The notes beneath the pieces are model-generated. The model saw only the letters and a program-made list of their open reading frames with translations. It did no database searches and had not been told where the DNA came from. Positions 1 to 8,773 of a stretch of DNA of 45,616 nt are shown here, piece after piece. The DNA is from Chitinophagaceae bacterium (GTDB lineage Bacteria > Bacteroidota > Bacteroidia > Chitinophagales > Chitinophagaceae). The stretch spans positions 1 to 45,616 of the forward strand of contig CANGOX010000016.1 of NCBI GenBank assembly GCA_947455605.1. The letters run 5' to 3'. Both the position numbers and the translations under genes were made by a program. Numbering within the stretch: position 1 is the stretch's first letter; the number at the start of each line of letters is the position of its first letter.

Positions 1-2
1 AT

Positions 3-3000
3 ATCCTTCCATCTGATAAGAAAATCAGTATACAGGCGATCAATGAGGATATTGAAAATGTAATGGATAGGATTTTACTGAATACAAATCTCATCTATAA
101 AATTCCTTCTACATCGGTGATCGTAATTGCCCCCAAAACTGAAGTCGTGGAGGCTGGTTTTCCGGTTGAAAAAACAATTACGGGAAAGATCACGAACGAA
201 CGGGGTGACCCTCTCGAAGGGGCCAGTGTAACGGTTAAGGGTGCTGCGAAAGGTGTATTAACTGACCGTAATGGAGTGTTTAAAATACAGGTTAATGATA
301 CCAAAGATAAATTACTGGTATTGTTTTACACCGGATATGTGCAAAAGGAAATACCTGCAGACAATAATAACATCATCATAGCGCTGGTTCCTAATATTGA
401 TAATTTACAGGATGTTGTAGTGATAGGCTATGGTACTGTAAAACGCAAAGATTTAACAGGATCGGTAAGTAAAGTAAGCATGGGAGATGTTCAAAAGGCA
501 CCGGTTAAATCTATTGCTGATGCCTTGGCAGGACGTGTTGCTGGGGTAAGGGTATCTTCCAGTGATGGTCAGCCTGGTTCAACACCTACTATTGTTATTC
601 GTGGTGCTAATTCAGTTACGCAGGATAATTCACCTTTGTATGTGATAGATGGATTTCCTGTTGAAAATTTTAACTTTAATACCATAAATCCATCGGATGT
701 TGAATCGATTGAAGTGCTAAAAGACGCCTCTTCTACAGCCATTTATGGTTCACGTGGTGCTAATGGAGTAATCATGGTTACTACCAAAAAAGGGAAAGAA
801 GTTATGTCTACACTAACCTTTAATGCTTATACGGGTACGGATAATATTACTAAAAAGATGAAGGTATTATCGCCTTACGACTTTGTTAAACTCCAGTGGG
901 ATATTGATTCGGTTAGTACCAAAAAAAATTACCTCGCAAATGGCAAATCGTTTGATTCTTATCTATCAGCAACCCCAATTGATTGGCAAGATCTGTTTTT
1001 TCAGCAAGGTATAACCAAAAATTATGACCTTTCCATAAGTGGGGGTAACCAAAAAACAAAGTTCACCTTATCCGGGTCTGTGTTTGACCAAACAAATGTG
1101 ATGATCAACTCTGGATTTAAAAGGTACCAGGGTAGATTCACACTGGATCATTCTGTAAGCGATAAAATAAAAGTAGGCGTGAATATGAATTACGCTAATA
1201 CAAAAAGCTACGGTGCTGTTGCATCTACTTCTACCAAAGGTACTTTCTCTCCATCGCTACTGCCCCTTTTCTCAGTGATTGGTAGTAGACCTGTAGTAGG
1301 TGATAGTGTTGATATCATTGATAATGCGTCAGATCCATTAATTAATAATACCGGAGACTATAGAACCAATCCGGTTTTAGAAGCACAAAATCAGTTGAGG
1401 GAAGTGATTGTAAATAACCTAATTGTGAGCGGTTATATTGATTATGATATTATCAAGCATCTGAAATTCAGAGCTACGGCCGGTATTATCCAGAACACAC
1501 AAACTGCCAATAGTTTTAATAATTCTAAAACACTTTCCGGAAATATAAATACGCCACAGGGTGCAACGCAGGGTGTAAATGGTTCTGTGATTAATAATTT
1601 AAATACGAATTTTTCTAATGAAAATACCCTGACTTATTCAAACACATTCAATAAAAAACACAACCTCAATGTGGTTGCTGGCTTCTCTTCTCAATCCAAT
1701 AAAACTTCAGCAAATGGTGCAGCAGCTACTTACCTGCCAAACGAGAGTTTAGGGTTAAGCGGCTTAGACGAGGGCACACCTTCAACGGTTACTGCTGTCA
1801 GCTCAGAATGGTTTTTAGCTTCTTATTATGGAAGGGTCAATTATAGTTATTTGGGCAAATATTTATTTACGGCTACCTACAGGGCAGATGGTTCTTCAAA
1901 GTTTGCCGAAGGCAATAAGTGGGGCTATTTTCCTTCCATGGCAGCAGCATGGAGGTTCAGTGAAGAGGCATTTGCCAAAAAATATTTGTCTTTTATCAAT
2001 GAAGGTAAGTTGCGGTATAGTTATGGGGTAACAGGAAATAACCGGGTGAGTGATTTTCCATATTTAAGTACCTTAAGTTTTAATAATGCGACCAATGGCT
2101 ATCCTTTTGGAAATAATCCCACTGCTTGGGTTGTAGCGGGTTCAACGGGCAATCCCAAACTAAAATGGGAAACTACCTCCCAAAGTAACCTGGGATTAGA
2201 CCTCTCATTTTTTAACCAACGCATACAATTATCGGTAGATTATTATAAAAAAGTAACCAGTAATTTATTGTTAAATGCATCGTTACCTTTTGCAACAGGA
2301 TTTGCTACCGGATTTAAGAATGTCGGACAAGTAAGTAATCAGGGAGTTGAATTTTCTTTGACTACCAAAAACATCGCCACTAAAGACTTTAGCTGGACAT
2401 CTAACTTCAATATTGACTTCAATAAAAGTAATGTAGACCAATTGAACAGCGGGCAGGAAAGTCTTCTGTCTACCATGACCTGGAATACAAATGCATATAC
2501 AAGTGGTCTTTACATTGCTAAAGTCAACAATCCTATCGCACTTTTTTATGGGTATAAATTTGATGGAATTTATCAGTATAGTGATTTTGATAAAACGGCT
2601 ACAGGAGGGTATGTTTTGAAAGGAAATGTGCCAAATAATACTAATGGAAGGGCTAATATTCAACCGGGTGATATGAAATATAAAGATATCAATGGAGACG
2701 GAGTTGTAAACGCTGCAGATCTAACCGTTATTGGAAATCCGAATCCGTTACATAGTGGTGGGTTTTCAAATAGTTTTACCTATAAGAACTTCGATTTAAA
2801 TGTATTCTTCCAATGGTCTTACGGTAATGATATATTTAATGCGAACCGAATTGTATTTGAGGGAGAAATTGGTTATGCACAACTAAATCAGTTTGAAAGT
2901 GCTAAAAACAGGTGGACACCAACTAACCCATCAAACACCATAGCAAGACTCTATAGTAATTTGGGTGGTACTTATAATAGCAGGGTGATAGAAGATGGGT

Positions 3001-3239
3001 CTTATTTAAGATTAAAAACGGTTCAGTTAGGTTATAATTTGCCTGCCAAATTAATGAGAAGTCTTAATATAAAGGGTATCAGGGTTTATGCATCTGCCCA
3101 AAACCTAATTACCTGGACCAAATATACGGGCTATGATCCTGAGGTTTCGGTTCGTAATACTACCCTTACTCCGGGTTTTGATTTTTCTTCCTATCCAAGA
3201 TCAAGAACGGTTGTTTTTGGTTTAAATGTTTCATTCTAA
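3..3239 (+). CDS. SusC/RagA-type TonB-dependent outer-membrane receptor with STN domain (5' partial)
   Basis: Outer-membrane transporter that imports oligosaccharides with TonB energy together with the SusD lipoprotein encoded next. The frame is open to the left edge, so the signal peptide is missing. Of the 1078 visible residues, about 1-45 look like an STN domain (ISIQAINEDIENVMDRILL, then NLIYKIPSTSVIVIAP). A carboxypeptidase-regulatory-like fold follows (about 57-135), then the TonB box/plug start GYGTVKRKDLTG at about 142, the SusC plug signature YVIDGFP and SIEVLKDASSTAIYGSRGA, and a long barrel ending in VVFGLNVSF. The acidic loop DINGDGVVNAADL is usual in the family. An STN domain normally means the receptor also signals to a FecR-type anti-sigma factor; that partner would lie to the left and is not seen. 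SusD starts 11 bases after the stop, so the two are co-transcribed. Family certain; substrate inferred only from neighbours. Confidence 0.95.
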   Translation: MLPSDKKISIQAINEDIENVMDRILLNTNLIYKIPSTSVIVIAPKTEVVEAGFPVEKTITGKITNERGDPLEGASVTVKGAAKGVLTDRNGVFKIQVNDTKDKLLVLFYTGYVQKEIPADNNNIIIALVPNIDNLQDVVVIGYGTVKRKDLTGSVSKVSMGDVQKAPVKSIADALAGRVAGVRVSSSDGQPGSTPTIVIRGANSVTQDNSPLYVIDGFPVENFNFNTINPSDVESIEVLKDASSTAIYGSRGANGVIMVTTKKGKEVMSTLTFNAYTGTDNITKKMKVLSPYDFVKLQWDIDSVSTKKNYLANGKSFDSYLSATPIDWQDLFFQQGITKNYDLSISGGNQKTKFTLSGSVFDQTNVMINSGFKRYQGRFTLDHSVSDKIKVGVNMNYANTKSYGAVASTSTKGTFSPSLLPLFSVIGSRPVVGDSVDIIDNASDPLINNTGDYRTNPVLEAQNQLREVIVNNLIVSGYIDYDIIKHLKFRATAGIIQNTQTANSFNNSKTLSGNINTPQGATQGVNGSVINNLNTNFSNENTLTYSNTFNKKHNLNVVAGFSSQSNKTSANGAAATYLPNESLGLSGLDEGTPSTVTAVSSEWFLASYYGRVNYSYLGKYLFTATYRADGSSKFAEGNKWGYFPSMAAAWRFSEEAFAKKYLSFINEGKLRYSYGVTGNNRVSDFPYLSTLSFNNATNGYPFGNNPTAWVVAGSTGNPKLKWETTSQSNLGLDLSFFNQRIQLSVDYYKKVTSNLLLNASLPFATGFATGFKNVGQVSNQGVEFSLTTKNIATKDFSWTSNFNIDFNKSNVDQLNSGQESLLSTMTWNTNAYTSGLYIAKVNNPIALFYGYKFDGIYQYSDFDKTATGGYVLKGNVPNNTNGRANIQPGDMKYKDINGDGVVNAADLTVIGNPNPLHSGGFSNSFTYKNFDLNVFFQWSYGNDIFNANRIVFEGEIGYAQLNQFESAKNRWTPTNPSNTIARLYSNLGGTYNSRVIEDGSYLRLKTVQLGYNLPAKLMRSLNIKGIRVYASAQNLITWTKYTGYDPEVSVRNTTLTPGFDFSSYPRSRTVVFGLNVSF

Positions 3240-3250
3240 AAACTTATTAT

Positions 3251-4813
3251 ATGAAAAAATATATTTCATTAATCATCCTAATAATTTCCCTGGCTTCCTG
3301 TAAAAAGCAGTTGGCAACAGCACCAACAGATACCCTGGCTCCGGAAACTTATTATAACACAGAGGACGATCTAAACAAAGCGTTAACGGGTGTTTACAAT
3401 TCCGTTGCTAACAATAATATCTATGGACTCTTTTTTGCCTATTGGCATCATTACAATGCAGATGACCTTTACGCTGTAGCTGGTGCAACAGGCAATGCCA
3501 TTAATGCCCAAAACTCTACTGACGCAAATTACCAGGCCTTTTGGCAAGCTTGCTATCAGGGTATTTATAGGGCTAATGTGTTGTTGGAAAATCTTAATAA
3601 GCCCACCATGGATGAAACCAAGCGAAATGCTATTAAAGGAGAAACCTTATTTCTCCGGGGCTATTTTTACTATTTACTTGCCACTCATTATGGTGGAGTG
3701 CCAATGCCATTAAAATCAGGCTTTGATATTGATAATCCCGGCTTACCCCGTAGTACTTTGAAGGAGGTTTATACCCAAATATTGGCAGATATGACTGCTG
3801 CAGAACCGCTTGTATATAAAATTTCTGCTTTTACCACCAATGGACGTGTAACGCAAACAGCCGTGCAAGGGATTTTAGCAAGAGTTAGTCTGTCAATGGC
3901 AGGATTTCCACTCAATGAAACTGCCAGATATAATGACGCATTACAATGGGCAACTAAAGTATATACCTCCGGTTTACATGCATTGAATCCCGACTACACA
4001 AAAGTGTTTATTAATTTGATGCAAGATGTGTATGATACCAAAGAGAACTTATGGGAAATTGAATTTGAAGTGAAATCTGCCCCTACTGCATATGCAGGTG
4101 GCGGTAGATGGGGCAATGTAGTTGGTTTGGTTTCTAATGACAATAGTATTGGTATAACTACAAATTTTTCAGCCTGTACCGGTAAGTTGTTTTTCTCATA
4201 TGCATCCGATACCAATGATGTAAGAATGAATTGGAACTGTGCCAATTTTACTTATACCTCAGCATCTTCTGGTGCCACTAAAGTACCCTTGTTGTATACC
4301 CAAAACCAATATAACAGACAAATTGGAAAATTCAGAAGAGAATATGAATTAACAGTCCCTAAACAAAAAAACCTTACCCCATGCAATTTTCCTACAATTC
4401 GTTATTCGGACGTATTGCTTATGTTAGCGGAAGCGGAAAATGAAGTAAACGGGCCTACACCACTGGCATTAACTTGTTTAAACTTGGTTAGAACAAGAGC
4501 AAAAGCTACCAATTTTAGCTATTCGGGAACTGGCAATTTTGTGATTACATCAAAAGCTGCATTTAGATCTACCATTCAAGATGAACGGTTACGGGAGTTG
4601 TGTTATGAAACACAAAGGCGTTTAGATTTAATACGATGGGGTATTTATATTCCTACCATGAAAGCGCTGTCATTAGATTTTGCTACCAATGCACCTACCA
4701 ATACCACGGGAAGATTGGCAGGAGATAATACTTCAGAAAGAAACTATTATTATCCGATTCCACAGTACGAACTAGGTTTAAACCCATTACTAACCCAGAA
4801 TCCTGGCTTTTAA
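3251..4813 (+). CDS. SusD/RagB family nutrient-binding outer-membrane lipoprotein
   Basis: Surface lipoprotein that forms the lid of the SusC channel and binds the glycan. The N terminus MKKYISLIILIISLASCKK is a lipoprotein signal with the acylated cysteine at residue 17. Typical SusD features follow: PTDTLAPETYYNTEDDLNKA near the N terminus, NYQAFWQACYQGIYRANVLL in the TPR-like part, GETLFLRGYFYYLLATHYGG at about 130-150, and the C-terminal IRYSDVLLMLAEAENEV and DERLRELCYETQRRLDLIRWG blocks. At 520 residues it is full length for the family. It lies 11 bases after susC and 11 bases before the next lipoprotein gene, in one operon. Family assignment certain; the bound glycan cannot be read from sequence. 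Confidence 0.96.
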   Translation: MKKYISLIILIISLASCKKQLATAPTDTLAPETYYNTEDDLNKALTGVYNSVANNNIYGLFFAYWHHYNADDLYAVAGATGNAINAQNSTDANYQAFWQACYQGIYRANVLLENLNKPTMDETKRNAIKGETLFLRGYFYYLLATHYGGVPMPLKSGFDIDNPGLPRSTLKEVYTQILADMTAAEPLVYKISAFTTNGRVTQTAVQGILARVSLSMAGFPLNETARYNDALQWATKVYTSGLHALNPDYTKVFINLMQDVYDTKENLWEIEFEVKSAPTAYAGGGRWGNVVGLVSNDNSIGITTNFSACTGKLFFSYASDTNDVRMNWNCANFTYTSASSGATKVPLLYTQNQYNRQIGKFRREYELTVPKQKNLTPCNFPTIRYSDVLLMLAEAENEVNGPTPLALTCLNLVRTRAKATNFSYSGTGNFVITSKAAFRSTIQDERLRELCYETQRRLDLIRWGIYIPTMKALSLDFATNAPTNTTGRLAGDNTSERNYYYPIPQYELGLNPLLTQNPGF

Positions 4814-4823
4814 AATATTACAA

Positions 4824-5711
4824 ATGAAATATCTATTAATCATATTCATCTGTTGCATCGTTGGAACATCCTGTAACAAAGTTGTTACTGCTGATCCTGT
4901 TTTCGATGTAACTACCAATAGTACAACCTATAAAGTTGGTGATACCATAAAATTTAATGTAACCGGAAGATCGAACTACATCGTTTTTTATTCAGGCGAG
5001 TTTGGTAAAGAATACAAATATGCTTCACGAGGTTATTTAACCGGTGGAAAGCCAACGATTAGTTTTTTATCAACCGTTACCGGTACCGTATTACCAGATA
5101 CCTTGTTGAAGGTTTTTTTATCAACAGATTTCAATGGCGTTAATAATACTGTTGCCGGCATTTCAGCTGCAAACTGGAAGGATATCACAAGCAGTTTTAC
5201 GCTATCCAGTGGTACAGCTAACACAGCCTCCGGTAACTTGGATATTAGTAATTTAGTTTCGGCAGATTCGATTCCTGTTACCATTGGTTTTCGTTACCGG
5301 GTTCCGGCAAGTAGAATTACCAACTGGTCTATTCAAAACTTCGCTGTCAATACGATTATGACAGATGGTTATACAGCGCCAATATATAATTTGGCATCTG
5401 GTTTTACTGCAGTGGATTTCTTAAATACAGCAGTGAAATGGACAGCTTCTGCCACATCGTTAGTTACTTCCGGTACTTCTGCAACAAGCACTGCTTCGGA
5501 AGATTGGGTGGTAACAAAGCCATTTTTCCCTTACCGCATAACGATGGATCTAGGTACTTCAATTAAATCAATAGCTGATACAGATCCAACTACTTATTTG
5601 TATAGATATACTACTGCCGGCAAATACACAGTGACTTTTGTATCAAAAAATTCAAATGTGTACGATTCTAAAGTATTGGTTAAAACATTTGATTTGACGA
5701 TAACGCCATAG
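4824..5711 (+). CDS. DUF5017-like surface lipoprotein, probable third glycan-binding component
   Basis: A 295-residue lipoprotein (signal MKYLLIIFICCIVGTSCNK, acylated cysteine at residue 17). After the lipobox comes DPVFDVTTNSTTYKVGDTIKF followed by IVFYSGEFGKEYKYASR. This order, a PKD-like strand pair and then 'FYSGE.G..Y', fits DUF5017, a domain found in lipoproteins encoded after susCD pairs. The rest is Ser/Thr-rich beta structure, ending with a second PKD-like stretch (YTTAGKYTVTFVSKN). No catalytic motif is seen, so binding or positioning of glycan at the cell surface is the likely role (inference). It is the last gene of the susCD operon; a strong terminator begins about 20 bases after its stop codon. 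Confidence 0.75.
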   Translation: MKYLLIIFICCIVGTSCNKVVTADPVFDVTTNSTTYKVGDTIKFNVTGRSNYIVFYSGEFGKEYKYASRGYLTGGKPTISFLSTVTGTVLPDTLLKVFLSTDFNGVNNTVAGISAANWKDITSSFTLSSGTANTASGNLDISNLVSADSIPVTIGFRYRVPASRITNWSIQNFAVNTIMTDGYTAPIYNLASGFTAVDFLNTAVKWTASATSLVTSGTSATSTASEDWVVTKPFFPYRITMDLGTSIKSIADTDPTTYLYRYTTAGKYTVTFVSKNSNVYDSKVLVKTFDLTITP

Positions 5712-5732
5712 TCAAGTGTGATTTTTTGTAGA

Positions 5733-5776
5733 AAAACTTATCCTACCCAAAGGAACTGGTAGGATAAGTTTTTTTA
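5733..5776 (+). terminator. intrinsic terminator of the susCD operon
   Basis: Perfect 16-base inverted repeat: aaaaacttatcctacc at 5733-5748 pairs with ggtaggataagttttt at 5759-5774, with a 10-base loop and a following T-run. It separates the susCD-lipoprotein operon from the regulator gene. Confidence 0.93.
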
Positions 5777-6134
5777 AAACAAATGATGAGCCATATAAGA
5801 AGTGCCATTACTCCAAATATCTGTTTATAAACCTGCGCCTTCATTGCAATGACGGGCAGGCAACTTTAAGAAAGCGGACTATCACATCAAGGTATTTTTA
5901 AAGACTAATGGGTATATGAATTAAAATAAACTATCTATCGTAAAGGTTATCGTTAACGTATACGATAGATAATGTTCATCAAAAAACTTGAATGATAACA
6001 TTTTCAGGTGAGTACAGGATAGTTTCGGTTTCTATAAAGAATAGGTTTAGTAATGTGATTATAATAAGTGAGAGAATTAAAATTATTTTTTAAATTTTCG
6101 CTATTCTTTTATTTTTCGTCCAATAAATACTAAA
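5777..6134 (+). other. non-coding region upstream of the GntR-type regulator
   Basis: About 360 bases with no convincing gene. It holds the nested palindrome at 5932-5971 (listed separately) and, shortly before the regulator's start, TATTTTTC at 6110-6117, one base away from the Bacteroidota -7 box TAnnTTTG and suitably placed for a short leader before the ATG at 6135. The rest is A+T-rich with no recognised signal. Confidence 0.55.
5932..5971. promoter_or_regulatory. nested palindrome, candidate operator for the adjacent regulator
   Basis: TATCTATCGTA (5932-5942) and its exact reverse complement TACGATAGATA (5961-5971) flank an 18-base centre that contains the self-complementary CGTTAACG (5951-5958). 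It lies about 165 bases upstream of the GntR-type gene. The word GTATACGTT, the reverse complement of 5955-5963, recurs at 10159-10167 just before the CE7-like esterase gene. Operator function is inference; a structured RNA element is the alternative. Confidence 0.5.
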
Positions 6135-7166
6135 ATGGAGTCATCTTATTTATTACGAAATATTTGCTTTGATGAACTCTCTGTAACCCCTAAATATCAG
6201 CAATTGGCCAATTGCATTATAGACTCTATTGAAAATGGGAAATTGCAAGTGGGAGATGTACTTCCTTCAATTAATGAATTGTGCGAGCATTTTGATATAT
6301 GCGGAACAACAGCGGAGAAAGGATATAAAACACTAAAGTCTCTTGGTATTGTAGGGGCGGTTCCCGGGAAAGGATATTTTATTCAACGAATTGAAACGCA
6401 AAATGTAACGAAAGTTTTTTTGATGTTCAATAAATTGAGCCCACACAAAAAAATAATATATGATAGTTTTATAAAGGCTTTAGGATCGGGTGTTTCCGTG
6501 GATTTTTATGTTTACAATAATGATTTTAGCATGTTTAAAAATCTATTGAACAAAGTAGGTTCCGATTATGACTATTATGTGATTATTCCCCATTTTATTG
6601 AAGGAGAGGATCAGGCAGCTAAAATTATCGATCAATTAGACAAGACTAAACTAATCTTAATTGATAAAATGATTCCTTCTGTAAAAGGCAATTACAGTGC
6701 TATATATGAAGATTTTAAGAATAATATTCACCAGGCATTGACAGATGGGCTTGAAATATTGAAAAAGTATCACACTATCAAGATTATTTTTCCGGAGAAT
6801 AGTTATTATCCCTATGAAATTGTTGAAGGCTTTATTTCATTTTGTCAACAATATGCATTCAATTGTGCAGTTGTCAGTGATATTAAAACCGAAAAACTAT
6901 GTAAGGGTGAGGTATATATTAATCTGTTAGATAGTGATCTGGTAACTTTAATCGAGAAAATAAAAGTAGAAAAATTAAAACTGGGAAAAGAGATTGGAGT
7001 TGTGTCTTACAATGAAACACCCTTAAAGAAATTTATTCTGAATGGTATCACAACTATTTCTGCCGATTTCGAGGAAATGGGCATACAGGCAGCTAACATT
7101 ATTTTACATGGGATAAAAAAAAGGGAATCTGTCCCTTTTAAATTAATAGTAAGATCTTCTATTTAG
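6135..7166 (+). CDS. GntR-type transcriptional regulator with LacI-like ligand-binding domain
   Basis: A 343-residue cytoplasmic regulator. Residues about 18-83 form a GntR winged helix-turn-helix: PKYQQLANCIIDSIENGKLQ, then VGDVLPSINELCEHFDICGT, with the wing ending in VPGKGYFI. Residues about 92-343 read like a periplasmic-binding-protein/LacI sensor fold: alternating strands and helices, YYVIIPHF at about 150-157, and a C-terminal GITTISADFEEMGIQAANII. GntR DNA-binding domains joined to such sensors occur in Bacteroidota sugar regulators (AraR-like design), so binding of a sugar released by this locus is likely (inference). It stands alone between the susCD terminator and the sulfatase/esterase run, with the candidate operator at 5932-5971 upstream. 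It may control itself, the downstream run, or both. Confidence 0.88.
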   Translation: MESSYLLRNICFDELSVTPKYQQLANCIIDSIENGKLQVGDVLPSINELCEHFDICGTTAEKGYKTLKSLGIVGAVPGKGYFIQRIETQNVTKVFLMFNKLSPHKKIIYDSFIKALGSGVSVDFYVYNNDFSMFKNLLNKVGSDYDYYVIIPHFIEGEDQAAKIIDQLDKTKLILIDKMIPSVKGNYSAIYEDFKNNIHQALTDGLEILKKYHTIKIIFPENSYYPYEIVEGFISFCQQYAFNCAVVSDIKTEKLCKGEVYINLLDSDLVTLIEKIKVEKLKLGKEIGVVSYNETPLKKFILNGITTISADFEEMGIQAANIILHGIKKRESVPFKLIVRSSI

Positions 7167-7231
7167 TGCTTACCTTTTTTAACTCTGTATTGATAAATTT
7201 CTTTACTACTTACTGCGTAATAAAGAATAGA

Positions 7232-7239
7232 TATCTTTA
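7232..7239 (+). promoter_or_regulatory. possible -7 promoter box for the sulfatase run
   Basis: TATCTTTA differs at one base from the Bacteroidota -7 consensus TAnnTTTG and lies 55 bases before the first sulfatase ATG. The flanking taaaga and tcttta form a short inverted repeat around it. No clear -33 element. Weak evidence. Confidence 0.3.
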
Positions 7240-7294
7240 GTAATATGAATCTATTAAGCATTGTATTAAATATTTTCAATGTTTAAAAAATAAT

Positions 7295-8740
7295 ATGCGA
7301 GTCATTACATTATCCTTACTATTCATATTTACAAGCTTACTAACTTCCTTTTGCCAAACCAAGCCTAATATTATTGTAATTTACACAGATGATATGGGCT
7401 ATGCAGATCTAAATGGCCAGGGTTCAGTAAAGGATGTACAAACGCCAAATTTAGACCTGCTTGCAAAAAACGGAATCAGGTGTACTGCAGGTTATGTAAC
7501 TGCCCCACAGTGTAGTCCTTCCCGTGCAGGGCTTTTAACGGGTCGTTACCAGCAACTTTTTGGATTTGATGAAATTCCTGATGGCCCATTACCCAAATCT
7601 GAAATAACAATAGCCAATCGTTTATCCAAAGCAGGATACATTACCGGCCAGGTTGGCAAATGGCATCTTGAACCCAATGCTATTACCAAAAAATGGATTA
7701 CTGAAAGCATTCCCAATGCAGTTTTTAATAATGCAGGCCGCTATGAAAATATACCTGATTCTCTGTTAGTTCCTTACATGCCCGGTGCCAGGGGATTTCA
7801 GCAATATTTTACAGGGTATATTAATGACTACAAAGCCAATTTTGATCTTAATGGTAACTTATTAAACCCGGCAGGCGTTAATATGAAACAACCGGGATAC
7901 CGCTTAGATATACAGACCGATGCAGCACTTCAGTTTATAAAACGAAACAGGCAACAATCTTTTTTTCTATACCTGGCTTATTATGGACCACATGTGCCAT
8001 TACAGGCATCCCAAAAATACCTGGATCGTTTTCCTGGACCGATGCCGGAGAGACGCAGGTATGCGCTTGCTATGATATCTGCGATAGACGATGGGGTGGG
8101 CCGTATTACAGCCATGCTGCGTGAATATGGAATTGATGATAATACAATGATCGTTTTTGCCAGTGATAATGGTGCCCCACTGGGGATTAATAAGGAAGAT
8201 TTACCTATAACTGATCAAAGAGGAATATGGGATGGATCATTGAATGACCCAATGCAGGGAGAAAAAGGTATGCTGTCTGAAGGAGGAATACGGGTGCCTT
8301 TTATTATCCGATGGAGTAAATTACCTAAGGGGGTTGTTTATGACAAACCTGTTTCAACATTGGATATAGCGAAAACGGCCATTCATTTAGCAGGATTACC
8401 CGATGATAAAAATTTAGATGGGGTCAATTTGATACCTTATTTATCCGGACAGAATAAACATGCCCCTCATGAATTTCTTTTCTGGCGTTTTTGGAACCAG
8501 GCTGCAATTCGGGATAATCAATGGAAACTCATCAATGCAGGCAATCAAGGATCTTATCTTTTTGATCTTTCAAAAGATCCGGAAGAAAAAAGTAACCTTA
8601 TTTCAAAAGAGCCTTCTATTGCTGTTAAATTAAAAAATAAGTTGCAGGAATGGACAAAGGAATTAGTACCGCCAGGAATACCATACAATAAACTCAGAAA
8701 GCAGGAAGTGGATTGGTATGATTATTATTTTAAAAATTAG
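7295..8740 (+). CDS. exported S1-family sulfatase (formylglycine type)
   Basis: Hydrolyses sulfate esters on a carbohydrate in the periplasm or at the cell surface. The signal peptide MRVITLSLLFIFTSLLTSFC precedes the sulfatase core NIIVIYTDDMGYADL, with metal ligands D32-D33. The formylglycine motif is CSPSR (C73 to R77), followed by AGLLTGRY. GKWHL at 121-125 and VFASDNGAP further on complete the type I sulfatase active site. At 481 residues it is complete. It needs a maturation enzyme (FGE or anSME) that is not in this window. First gene of a same-strand run: the SGNH esterase starts 33 bases after its stop. Sulfatase family S1 is certain; subfamily and the sulfated position cannot be read here. 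Confidence 0.94.
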   Translation: MRVITLSLLFIFTSLLTSFCQTKPNIIVIYTDDMGYADLNGQGSVKDVQTPNLDLLAKNGIRCTAGYVTAPQCSPSRAGLLTGRYQQLFGFDEIPDGPLPKSEITIANRLSKAGYITGQVGKWHLEPNAITKKWITESIPNAVFNNAGRYENIPDSLLVPYMPGARGFQQYFTGYINDYKANFDLNGNLLNPAGVNMKQPGYRLDIQTDAALQFIKRNRQQSFFLYLAYYGPHVPLQASQKYLDRFPGPMPERRRYALAMISAIDDGVGRITAMLREYGIDDNTMIVFASDNGAPLGINKEDLPITDQRGIWDGSLNDPMQGEKGMLSEGGIRVPFIIRWSKLPKGVVYDKPVSTLDIAKTAIHLAGLPDDKNLDGVNLIPYLSGQNKHAPHEFLFWRFWNQAAIRDNQWKLINAGNQGSYLFDLSKDPEEKSNLISKEPSIAVKLKNKLQEWTKELVPPGIPYNKLRKQEVDWYDYYFKN

Positions 8741-8773
8741 CAATCCTATTAAGACATACATTCAAAAGGAATT

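Noticed and set aside
6061..6134. Small gene before the GntR-type regulator
   Set aside because: Only short A+T-rich readings with frequent stops; better explained as promoter and leader.
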